This document shows positions 1 through 5,715 of a stretch of 6,278 nucleotides of DNA, in pieces. The notes under the pieces were generated by a model that searched no databases, was not told where the DNA came from, and worked only from the letters and a program-made list of their open reading frames with translations. Positions within the stretch are counted from its first letter, which is position 1, and every line of letters starts with the position of its first letter. Origin of the DNA: JBCCRV01 sp047619315 (GTDB lineage: Bacteria; Myxococcota_A; Polyangia; Polyangiales; Houyiibacteriaceae); assembly GCA_047619315.1 (NCBI GenBank), contig JBLHKB010000422.1, forward strand, positions 1 through 6,278. The letters are read 5' to 3'. Made by a program: the position numbers and the translations under genes.

Positions 1-152
1 GCACCGACGGGAGAGACCTTGTGTCGCCGCATGGGGCGGCGACACAAAGCAGGCCGAAAGCCTTCGGCCCACGTGTGCCCGCCCCGAACCGAACGTGTAG
101 TTGGATTTACAGACCGGAACCCTGAGACGAATAATTGAGCCCAGCGAAGCGT
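1..152. other. Non-coding left end with two hairpins
   Basis: I see no credible coding sequence here. The stretch lies 3' of the minus-strand gene that stops at 153. It holds two adjacent inverted repeats (19-47 and 52-69) and then a less GC-rich part (about 90-140). I looked for tRNA-, tmRNA-, SRP- and RNase P-like motifs and found none that convince. It may be the 3' untranslated or termination region of the genes to its right, or part of an unidentified structured RNA extending past the window edge. Confidence 0.5.
19..47. terminator. Perfect 12-bp hairpin, possible transcript end
   Basis: The left arm TTGTGTCGCCGC (19-30) and right arm GCGGCGACACAA (36-47) are exact reverse complements around a 5-nt loop. 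A second hairpin follows at 52-69 (GGCCGAA / TTCGGCC, 7 bp, 4-nt loop). The position, about 105 bp past the stop of the gene ending at 153, fits a transcript end. However, neither strand has a T-run after the stem, so it is not a canonical Rho-independent terminator. It could also be an RNA stability element or part of a structured RNA. Confidence 0.35.
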
Positions 153-881
153 TCAGAGACCTAGGTTCTTAGCTTCCGCGTCTCGGAGCGCTCGATAGTC
201 GCGGTCCCAGCGACCTTCTGGGTGGGTTTCCCAGGCACGAAGCGGGAGAAGGTCCTCCTGCGCTAGGTGCCGAAAGAGGCGGACCTCATCGCTTCGGTTT
301 CGAGAGAAGCCAAACGGATTCCGAGGTTTTCCGTCTGGAAGCTTGGGGTACTTGGTGTCGTCCGCGGCGATGAGATCGAGGAGCTCATGGCCACGACGAA
401 GTGAGTATTCGATGAAGACCGACCCGAAAGGCGGGCGGTCAGCACATGCCCCAGGGTCGCGGCGCACCCACTTCGACCAGTCGTAGCCGTAGCTAAAGTC
501 GTGAACGTAGCGAAAATGGATCGCCGAGCCCGCACCAAAGAGGCTCTGGAGGGACGCTACATCGGCCCCCAATCGGTCGAGGATGGCCTCCCCTGCGCCA
601 GCTTCGCTTGCTTCCGACGCCTGATCGAGAAGGGAGTGGGCGAGCGCATCGAAGTCCCAGAAAATGTTCTCCGGGAACGCTTCGACTTGTGCGAATGCGA
701 TTCGCGCCAAGCACCGCTCGAACGACGCGCGCAGAGGTTCAGGAGCGGCTGTTGCGAGCGTCGCGAGAGACGTCGCGACAGCTCGGCTTGGACAGAGCGA
801 GCGGCGCGGGCCAAGGGCTTCGATGCAGGCATCGGCGTCCGCGACGCTGAGGGCGGCGGCACTGGTTTGGGCGTGGGTCAT
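153..881 (-). CDS. Conserved-looking protein of unknown function, 242 aa
   Basis: I do not recognise this family and assign no function. The protein is soluble, with no signal peptide or membrane segment. The N-terminal 60 residues are Ala-rich and probably helical. The core has features of a conserved fold: an FPENIFWDFD segment (69-78), an aromatic-rich HFRYVHDFSYGYDWSKWV segment (122-139), a RRGHELL helix (162-168), DDTKYPKLPDG (174-184) and RNPFGFSRN (187-195). The ATG at 881 is preferred to an upstream in-frame TTG at 1061, because the extra 60 residues are low-complexity and lie inside the prenyltransferase gene. This ATG starts 8 bp after that gene's stop, and no clear Shine-Dalgarno precedes it, which suggests translational coupling. 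The tight spacing hints at a shared pathway with the prenyltransferase, but that is inference. The protein ends ...AKNLGL with a TGA at 153-155. Confidence 0.8.
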   Translation of the reverse strand: MTHAQTSAAALSVADADACIEALGPRRSLCPSRAVATSLATLATAAPEPLRASFERCLARIAFAQVEAFPENIFWDFDALAHSLLDQASEASEAGAGEAILDRLGADVASLQSLFGAGSAIHFRYVHDFSYGYDWSKWVRRDPGACADRPPFGSVFIEYSLRRGHELLDLIAADDTKYPKLPDGKPRNPFGFSRNRSDEVRLFRHLAQEDLLPLRAWETHPEGRWDRDYRALRDAEAKNLGL

Positions 882-889
882 GGGACGCT

Positions 890-1843
890 TCAGCCGATGA
901 ACATGCGATAGGCGATGAGTGCGCCCGCCAATACTTCGACGCCCCGCCACGTGCCGGCGTGAAGCCGCGCTTTGTAGGTCGAGAGGACGTTCAGCGAACC
1001 TGTCACCGCGGCCGGGCTGAGGGTGCGCATCTGGTGCCGTCGCCATAAGAGCATGGCGCAAGTGGGGAGGACGACGGGGAAGGGAACGTGGGCGCTAAAG
1101 ATGCCTGCCGCGAGAAAGGCGACGACGGCGAAGAGCACCAAGGTCTCCACGAGTCGTCGAGCGGCTGGGTTTCCGAAGGCCGTGGTGAAGGTCTTCTTTC
1201 CACCGCGGCGGTCACTCACTTCATCGCTGAGGCCGCTGGCGATTGCGCTGGAGAGCGCCAAAAGCATAAGCCCACCGAAGAGCACGCTGGCCTTGGGGAA
1301 CCACCAAGCGCTCTCGGCGCCGAGGCCCGCCTGCAAATACGCATTCATCCACGGGAGCACAAAACCGACACCGAGCATCTCCAGGAGCTCGCCGCCGCCT
1401 CGGTAGTTGAGGCGTAGCGGGGGCAGCGAGTAAGCGGCGAAGGTCATGAAGGCCAGAACGCCGAGCCAGCCAAAGCCCGGTCGGCCTGCCCAGGACGCCG
1501 CCCAGAACGATCCTGCGACAAACACTGAACCCGCGGCGACGCCGGCGAAGAGCAGATGATGGGCCGGAAGGACGCCGTCGGGAATTGTTTTTGGCGAGGA
1601 GTGCGGGTAGATGCGTCGCTTGATCTTGTCGACTTCCCGGTCACCAAAGTCGTTGAGGAGAACGATGGACGCGAGCAGGAAGAACGTGAGCACCGCGCCG
1701 ACGACGGCGACTTCTAGATCGAGACCGCCTCGTTGGGCGCCGCCGAGCGCGTGACCCATCATCATGGGCACAAAGAGCTTCGGCCAGGAGCCGGGCTTGA
1801 GGGCGAAACGCCACTTCTGAAACGTAGTTGTGGGAAGAGTCAT
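890..1843 (-). CDS. UbiA-family prenyltransferase, MenA-like
   Basis: This 317-residue integral membrane enzyme probably transfers a polyprenyl chain from its diphosphate to an aromatic acceptor, as in menaquinone or ubiquinone synthesis. Motif 1, NDFGDREVD (64-72), matches the NDxxDxxxD signature for Mg2+-diphosphate binding. Motif 2, SDEVSDRRGGKKT (206-218), supplies the second DxxxD pair (D207, D211) plus the G-K-T trailer common in MenA-type members. YSLPPLRLNYRGGGE (138-152) resembles the Y-[ST]-x-P-P-x-x-L-x-x-R-G-x-G-E stretch also typical of MenA-like enzymes. About eight hydrophobic segments fit the usual UbiA topology, and the length is normal for the family. The ATG at 1843 has a strong AGGAGG site 8 nt upstream. 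The gene follows the OmpA-type gene after 76 bp and is followed after 8 bp by an unknown gene. The acceptor cannot be told from sequence; 1,4-dihydroxy-2-naphthoate is the best guess, and other UbiA reactions (haem O, chlorophyll-type, ubiquinone) are possible. Confidence 0.88.
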   Translation of the reverse strand: MTLPTTTFQKWRFALKPGSWPKLFVPMMMGHALGGAQRGGLDLEVAVVGAVLTFFLLASIVLLNDFGDREVDKIKRRIYPHSSPKTIPDGVLPAHHLLFAGVAAGSVFVAGSFWAASWAGRPGFGWLGVLAFMTFAAYSLPPLRLNYRGGGELLEMLGVGFVLPWMNAYLQAGLGAESAWWFPKASVLFGGLMLLALSSAIASGLSDEVSDRRGGKKTFTTAFGNPAARRLVETLVLFAVVAFLAAGIFSAHVPFPVVLPTCAMLLWRRHQMRTLSPAAVTGSLNVLSTYKARLHAGTWRGVEVLAGALIAYRMFIG

Positions 1844-1850
1844 GGGCGGG

Positions 1851-1857
1851 CCCTCCT
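1851..1857 (-). promoter_or_regulatory. Strong ribosome binding site of the prenyltransferase gene
   Basis: Read on the minus strand the sequence is AGGAGGG, followed by 7 nt and then the ATG at 1843 (AGGAGG to ATG is 8 nt). It is the only near-perfect Shine-Dalgarno in the window and fixes the start of this gene. The other genes have weak or unrecognisable sites. Confidence 0.85.
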
Positions 1858-1861
1858 AGCA

Positions 1862-1877
1862 ACCTGCGTACGCAGGT
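1862..1877. repeat. Perfect 16-bp palindrome upstream of the prenyltransferase gene
   Basis: ACCTGCGTACGCAGGT equals its own reverse complement. It sits 4 bp upstream of the ribosome binding site at 1851-1857, in the 76-bp gap between the OmpA-type gene and the prenyltransferase gene. A TTGACG hexamer (minus strand, 1889-1884), close to a -35 consensus, lies just upstream, but no good -10 follows at 17 bp. The palindrome could be a repressor operator or form an RNA hairpin (6-bp stem, GTAC loop). No T-run follows, so it is not a standard terminator. Confidence 0.5.
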
Positions 1878-1919
1878 CCTGCGCGTCAAGGATTCGGGCC
1901 AATCGTAGGGTTTTTATGA

Positions 1920-4844
1920 CTAGTTGACGGTGGGTGCACGCGGCGTCGTAGGAATTCCCGGCGTGGGGCGTGGTGGAATCGGAACCCCCGGGCGAACGAT
2001 GGGCGCCGCAGGCCTCTCCGCCGCGGGTGGCGTGGGTGATGCGGGTGGCGTGGGTGATGCGGCTGGTGTCTCTGGGTCCGCCGCCGCTTCACTCGCATCG
2101 GATTCGTCGGGCGGTACGAGATGGAACTCGACGCGACGGTTTGCGGCGCGTGCCGTTGCGGTGTCGGTCTCGTCCATGGGGCGCGTCTCTCCGAGCCCAA
2201 CGGCGACGAGCCGGGCCGCGTCGATGTCCTCGCGGACCAAGAACGCAACGACCGCTTGGGCGCGACGGCGTGAGAGGTCCAAGTTCGCCGCGTCGTCGCC
2301 ACGGTTGTCCGTGTGTCCTTCGATGCGCACGCGAGTGAACTCCGTGTGCGCCTTCAGGATCGCCGCCACGTTTCGCAGCAGACGGTTCGAACGGCTGAGA
2401 ATACGGTCGCTGCCGCTGCGGAAATAGACCTTGTCGAGGATGACGAGCACATCGTTTTCAATGCGCACGAGCTGACGACTTGTGCAGCCCTGGTTTTCAA
2501 CCGTGCCCGATTCGTTCGGGCAGTTGTCCAAGCGGTCGACGACGCCGTCGCCGTCGCCGTCCGTGTCCGGGCATCCGTGGTTCTCCACAGGACCCGTGAC
2601 GAGGGGACAACCATCGGCTTCGTCGACAAGTCCATCTTCGTCGGCGTCGACTTCCGGGCAGCCGTCTTCGTCCTGGATCTCGTCACGGTCTTCGGCCTCG
2701 GCGGGGCATTGGTCACCGTCGATGATCCCGTCGCCATCCGGATCTGGTTCTTCGTCCGGACAGCCGTCCTCGTCTTCGAAGCCGTTGCGGGTCTCGCTCT
2801 CAGAAGGGCAAGCATCCACGGTGTCGGGGATGCCGTCTTCGTCATTGTCGAAGTCGGCGCAGCCATCGCTGTCTTGGAACCCATCGAAGTCCTCTGCCTC
2901 GTCTGGACACTCGTCGACGGTGTCTTCGATGCCATCTTCGTCGTTGTCGAGATCGGGGCACCCGTCGTCGTCTTCGAAGCCGTCCATGTCTTCTTCGCCC
3001 TGAGCGCAAGGGTCGAAGGGCGACGAGACGAGTCCTGCGCGAACGCCGATGACCGCTCGCCAGTCCGGAGTGCCAAAGCCGGGTGCGATGCCCACGCCTC
3101 CGAGACCGAAGACGCTGACGAGGGGATGAGCATCCCAGGTGATGCCGGCCTGGATCTCGGCGGGGGTCTGGTTGCCGTTGGCGAAGGGCTCTCCGGTGCC
3201 AAAGCCGAGCATCGCGCTGACTCCGATCTCGATGGGCGGACCACCTGCGTCGGAGAAACGAAGTGCACCGGCGGCGCGAATGGAGACCTCGTCGTCGACC
3301 TCAAGCCCGAGAGACTGCGTCGAGCCTCGAAGGTGATAGCCGAGGTTGAGGGCGAAGCGGAACATGCCGCTGGCGCGACTCAGGGCCAGCTCTGGGTGAA
3401 ACGTCCAGTCTTGTTCGCGGAGGTAGGAGTCGGTGCCGCCGAGGGCGATGGTGAACGTGGGCATCAACGAAAGATGGACGCCGTGTCGGTCCTGACGCAG
3501 CAGCTGGACCTTTGGGATGATGCGCATATCGCCCAGGCCTGTGCGGGTCAGTTCCGGGAGCAAGTCCCGCGCCGCGGCCACGTCGCCTTCGCGGTCTTGG
3601 TAGATGGCGAAGGGGAGATCGATGGCGAGGGCGAAGGCGTCGTAGAGAGGAATGATCAGGCCAATGCCAGCGCCGACGCGGCTATCGACGAGACCAAAGC
3701 CCGGCACGGCGGGATCGCTGCTCTGCAGCTGGAGGGGATCATCGGCGTAGCCCACCCAGAGCGAGCCTTGAACGTCGAGATGGGCGGGCACGGCGCCCCA
3801 TTCGACGCCGAGGATACCTTGGCGGTCCGTGGCGAGTCGAAAACGTTCACTGGAGTAGTCCTGCGCTTCGATCACCTGCGCGGACGCGCCATTCGAAACG
3901 AAGCTCGCGGCGAAAAGCGTCGCGGCGACGAGGAGCGCTGGTCGACGCCGAATGAAGACGAGGCCGAGGAGCAGTAGGAGCCAGCCCGCGCCGCCCTTTC
4001 CACCCGCTGCGCACCCGCCTTGGGCGGTCAGGCGGTCGTCGATGCCGTCGCCGTCTTCGTCGACTCCCTCACAGAGATCGCCGATGCCGTTGCTGTTGCG
4101 GTCACGCTGATCGGAGTTCGCGACGTCGACGCAGTTATCGTCGCCGTCCAGCACAGTGTCGCCGTCGATGTCATCGTCGCAGGCGTCGCCATCTCCATCG
4201 CGGTCCGTGTCGGTCTGGTCGCGGTTGTAGAGCCGGGGGCACACGTCATCGCCGTCGTTGATTCCGTCGCCATCCGCGTCGGGGTCCCGGAAGTCCGCGA
4301 TGCCGTCGCTGTCTAGGTCACCTTGGGACTCGTCGGCATCGAGCTGCCCGTCGTTGTCGGAATCCAGGTCGCGGTAGTCAGGCACGCCGTCACGGTCTGA
4401 GTCGACGGGCGGTGATCCTCCGGCTTCAGTGCCGTCATCGATTCCGTCGCCGTCAGAATCTGTCTGCTGAAAATCCGCAGTGCCGTCCCCATCGGTGTCG
4501 AAAGGGGGCGTATCAAGGTCAGCATCTCCCGCTTCCTGGCTGTCTGGAATGCCATCACCGTCCGAGTCGTCGCTTCGAAAATCCGCGACGGAATCTTCAT
4601 CCGTATCGACGGGCGGCGTCTCGAGATCCGCATCGCCGGCTTCGTCGGCATCAGAAATGCCATCGCCATCGCTGTCGAGGTCGAGGTCGTCGTCGACGCC
4701 GTCTTCGTCGGTATCCACGCCGGCTTCGTCGCCGTCCGCGATGGTGTCGTCATCTGCGTCCATGCCTTGGGCGAAGGCCGAAGGAGAGGTCACGAGGGTG
4801 CCGCCAGCCAAGAGAAGGATGGTGAGGGCGAGGGAGCTACGCAT
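1920..4844 (-). CDS. TSP3-repeat / MYXO-CTERM / OmpA-family fusion protein, 974 aa
   Basis: This large envelope protein looks like two complete exported proteins joined in frame. Half 1: signal peptide (1-25, cleavage likely at AFA/Q), an Asp-rich TSP3 array (about 30-271) with DxDxDG Ca2+-binding-type motifs, and a MYXO-CTERM-like tail (276-301). Half 2: a second signal-peptide-like segment (299-322, cleavage likely at ASA/Q), a predicted beta-barrel of about 285 residues (323-610), a second TSP3 array (613-787), an OmpA C-terminal peptidoglycan-binding domain (about 790-908) and a Pro/Ala-rich tail (909-974). In the OmpA domain GHTDN (843-847) and LSRRRA (857-862) place D846 and R861 at the spacing of the diaminopimelate-binding Asp and Arg of E. 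coli OmpA, and NRRVEF (902-907) closes it. The expected role of half 2 is an outer-membrane protein tethered to the cell wall. The start ATG at 4844 is supported by the signal peptide; its Shine-Dalgarno is weak (GGTAG). No ATG, GTG or TTG precedes the second signal segment in frame, so a separate downstream gene is not evident. Domain calls are firm; function beyond envelope structure is inference. Confidence 0.88.
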   Translation of the reverse strand: MRSSLALTILLLAGGTLVTSPSAFAQGMDADDDTIADGDEAGVDTDEDGVDDDLDLDSDGDGISDADEAGDADLETPPVDTDEDSVADFRSDDSDGDGIPDSQEAGDADLDTPPFDTDGDGTADFQQTDSDGDGIDDGTEAGGSPPVDSDRDGVPDYRDLDSDNDGQLDADESQGDLDSDGIADFRDPDADGDGINDGDDVCPRLYNRDQTDTDRDGDGDACDDDIDGDTVLDGDDNCVDVANSDQRDRNSNGIGDLCEGVDEDGDGIDDRLTAQGGCAAGGKGGAGWLLLLLGLVFIRRRPALLVAATLFAASFVSNGASAQVIEAQDYSSERFRLATDRQGILGVEWGAVPAHLDVQGSLWVGYADDPLQLQSSDPAVPGFGLVDSRVGAGIGLIIPLYDAFALAIDLPFAIYQDREGDVAAARDLLPELTRTGLGDMRIIPKVQLLRQDRHGVHLSLMPTFTIALGGTDSYLREQDWTFHPELALSRASGMFRFALNLGYHLRGSTQSLGLEVDDEVSIRAAGALRFSDAGGPPIEIGVSAMLGFGTGEPFANGNQTPAEIQAGITWDAHPLVSVFGLGGVGIAPGFGTPDWRAVIGVRAGLVSSPFDPCAQGEEDMDGFEDDDGCPDLDNDEDGIEDTVDECPDEAEDFDGFQDSDGCADFDNDEDGIPDTVDACPSESETRNGFEDEDGCPDEEPDPDGDGIIDGDQCPAEAEDRDEIQDEDGCPEVDADEDGLVDEADGCPLVTGPVENHGCPDTDGDGDGVVDRLDNCPNESGTVENQGCTSRQLVRIENDVLVILDKVYFRSGSDRILSRSNRLLRNVAAILKAHTEFTRVRIEGHTDNRGDDAANLDLSRRRAQAVVAFLVREDIDAARLVAVGLGETRPMDETDTATARAANRRVEFHLVPPDESDASEAAADPETPAASPTPPASPTPPAAERPAAPIVRPGVPIPPRPTPGIPTTPRAPTVN
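2023..2058. repeat. Two exact 18-bp tandem copies in the Pro-rich tail
   Basis: GCGGGTGGCGTGGGTGAT occurs at 2023-2040 and again without change at 2041-2058. On the minus strand each copy adds six residues to the proline-rich tail of the 974-residue protein (SPTPPA reading). Exact identity suggests a recent duplication, and the length of the tail probably varies between strains. Confidence 0.85.
2484..3008 (-). repeat. C-terminal TSP3 array between barrel and OmpA domain
   Basis: Residues 613-787 carry repeated units of the form DGFxDxDGCPDxDNDxDGIxDxxDxCP. The first two units are 33 residues each (621-653 and 654-686), giving a 99-bp period at 2787-2984; later units vary in length. The Asp spacing matches calcium-binding TSP3 repeats, and the paired Cys residues suggest disulfides in the oxidising periplasm. 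In related OmpA-family proteins such arrays act as a rigid spacer between the membrane barrel and the cell-wall-binding domain. Confidence 0.85.
3879..3950 (-). other. Internal signal-peptide-like segment
   Basis: Residues 299-322 begin RRRP, continue with a hydrophobic core (ALLVAATLFAASFV) and end SNGASA before Gln323, a good signal peptidase I site. Everything after it looks like the mature part of an outer-membrane protein. The three Arg residues are shared with the end of the preceding MYXO-CTERM-like tail. The codon just before them is ATT (3953-3951), not a usual start. Confidence 0.7.
3942..4019 (-). other. Internal MYXO-CTERM-like sorting segment
   Basis: Residues 276-301 have the three-part layout of MYXO-CTERM tails: GGC (Cys278), a small-residue spacer (AAGGKGGAG), a short hydrophobic stretch (WLLLLLGLVFI) and an Arg cluster (RRR). 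In Myxococcota this signal stands at the extreme C-terminus and is processed by myxosortases near the Cys. Here it is followed by 673 more residues, which is abnormal for the family. Confidence 0.75.
4032..4757 (-). repeat. N-terminal TSP3 array with 108-bp tandem units
   Basis: Residues 30-271 are dense in DSDGDGIxD and DTDxDGxxD motifs. Two adjacent units of exactly 36 residues (57-92 and 93-128; 4569-4676 and 4461-4568) share DSDGDGI, the EAGDADL segment and TPP before degrading into shorter units of 32 and 28 residues. Later units contain Cys (DVCP, DACDDD, DNCVD). The composition implies calcium binding and an extended, exposed rod. Confidence 0.85.
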
Positions 4845-4897
4845 GGTGACGACGCTACCAGGGCTCCGAGGAAATGTCCTACTTCGCGAGGCGCAAA
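4845..4897. other. Short gap before the fusion gene
   Basis: These 53 bp separate the pyrophosphatase stop (TAA at 4900-4898) from the ATG at 4844. I find no convincing -35/-10 pair and no terminator hairpin, so the fusion gene may be read through from the thioredoxin-pyrophosphatase transcript or use a promoter I cannot recognise. Confidence 0.4.
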
Positions 4898-5305
4898 TTA
4901 GAGGCTCAGCCAGCCGCGAAACTGTGTCTCTTGGGTGAAGCGCAGAAGGCGCTTGATCCGTGCATAGCGCCGAAAGAATCGTGAAACCGATTCCCGCTCG
5001 CCATCGCTCATCGAGATGCCAACGACCAGCTTTGGGTCTTCGACGCCGCGGTCGAGGAAATCGACCACGCCCAGGAGGCGACCGTCGGCGATTTGACCAT
5101 ACGAAAGACGAGGGCCCAGCAGCAGCGCGTCGTAGGCATCCCCGTCGGGTGCCAAGATCTCACCCTCCACGCTCCCGTAGTTGAAGGGGCATCGAATGGG
5201 CGACACAAACTCCACCCGGCCGTCCGCGGATCGCTTGATTCGGCTCCCGCGGGGCACCTCGACGCGAACCGAGACGGTGTCATCGGATGCGAAAGGAAAC
5301 GGCAC
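4898..5305 (-). CDS. Short divergent family I inorganic pyrophosphatase
   Basis: This 135-residue cytoplasmic protein should hydrolyse pyrophosphate to two phosphates using Mg2+. It aligns by motif with E. coli PPase: VEVP (E16, equivalent of E20), IK (K24, K29), NYG (N42-Y43, Y55), DGDAYD (D54, D56, D59 for D65, D67, D70), and LDRGVEDPK (D85, D90, K92 for D97, D102, K104, identical spacing). All metal-binding Asp residues are thus present. It differs in the position of E31 (Ser here), in a shortened loop before NYG, in the Lys of the YK pair (Y114-A115), and in ending soon after GW, making it shorter than the usual 170-plus residues. I chose the GTG at 5305, 4 bp after the thioredoxin stop. 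An in-frame TTG at 5332 would add nine residues and overlap the thioredoxin gene by 23 bp. Reduced or altered activity is possible; the fold assignment is fairly secure. Confidence 0.82.
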   Translation of the reverse strand: MPFPFASDDTVSVRVEVPRGSRIKRSADGRVEFVSPIRCPFNYGSVEGEILAPDGDAYDALLLGPRLSYGQIADGRLLGVVDFLDRGVEDPKLVVGISMSDGERESVSRFFRRYARIKRLLRFTQETQFRGWLSL

Positions 5306-5309
5306 GGGG

Positions 5310-5681
5310 TCAGGGCTTGGGCGCGATACCAAAGAGCTCTTCGATGGCTTCTTGGTGATAGACGCTCGAACGGAAGCCCATCACGCGGTCCTTTTCGCGC
5401 CCGCCCTGAAAGTAGAGCACCGTCGGCGTCGCGCTGATGCGAAGCTTCGCCGCCGTCTTTTGCGCATTCGCGCTCGAGAGCTCGCAGATCTTCACGCGAC
5501 CGTCGTAGCGCTTGCGCAGGGCAACCATTACTTCTTCAAGCTTCTGACACGGCGCGCAGCTCGGCGACCAAACATCGAGGACGACGGGAACGTCACTCTT
5601 GAGAACCTCTTCATCGAAGTTCGAGTCGTTGACGTGAATCGGTGGCTCTTTTTTTGCGAAAAGTCCTGAAAGCAAACCCAT
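5310..5681 (-). CDS. Thioredoxin-fold protein with CAPC active site
   Basis: This 123-residue protein matches a single thioredoxin domain. The strand and active site read VVLDVWSPSCAPCQ (33-46): the buried Asp (D36), Trp38, and the redox pair C42/C45 are present, but the Trp that normally precedes the first Cys is Ser41 and the dipeptide is AP rather than GP. The cis-proline loop is SATPT (P86), followed by the usual VLYFQGG strand-turn. An additional Cys66 is present. A short MGLLSGLFAKK leader precedes the domain and is too weak for a confident signal peptide, so a cytoplasmic dithiol reductase or redox-partner role is most likely. The ATG at 5681 is preferred to one at 5771, whose extra 30 residues are Arg/His-rich and unlike thioredoxins, and which would start right after the hairpin at 5780-5816. 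The downstream pyrophosphatase gene starts 4 bp after its stop, so the two are probably one operon. Confidence 0.87.
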   Translation of the reverse strand: MGLLSGLFAKKEPPIHVNDSNFDEEVLKSDVPVVLDVWSPSCAPCQKLEEVMVALRKRYDGRVKICELSSANAQKTAAKLRISATPTVLYFQGGREKDRVMGFRSSVYHQEAIEELFGIAPKP

Positions 5682-5715
5682 AAGGGCGAGCCTGTCTCGG
5701 AGATGGGGGACATGC

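Noticed and set aside
882..1061. A 60-residue N-terminal extension of the 242-aa protein from a TTG at 1061
   Set aside because: It lies wholly within the prenyltransferase gene, is low-complexity, and the ATG at 881 gives a sensible start 8 bp after the upstream stop.
1862..1877. The palindrome as an intrinsic terminator of the OmpA-type gene
   Set aside because: The stem would be only 6 bp with a GTAC loop and is followed by TTGCTAGG, not a T-run; an operator or no function is as likely.
2313..3977. A 554-codon open frame on the plus strand, rich in Val, Ala, Asp and Glu
   Set aside because: It is antisense to the beta-barrel and TSP3 repeats. Asp codons (GAC/GAT) read backwards as Val/Ile, which explains both its openness and its odd composition. 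The minus-strand protein has clear domains; this one has none.
4445..4690. A possible frameshift or pseudogene caused by the repeats of the large gene
   Set aside because: The frame stays open through all repeats with a normal codon pattern and intact motifs, so the gene appears intact.
4480..4938. Ser/Pro-rich plus-strand frames (also 2482-3003)
   Set aside because: They are low-complexity shadows of the Asp/Gly repeats in another frame, with no recognisable domain or start signal.
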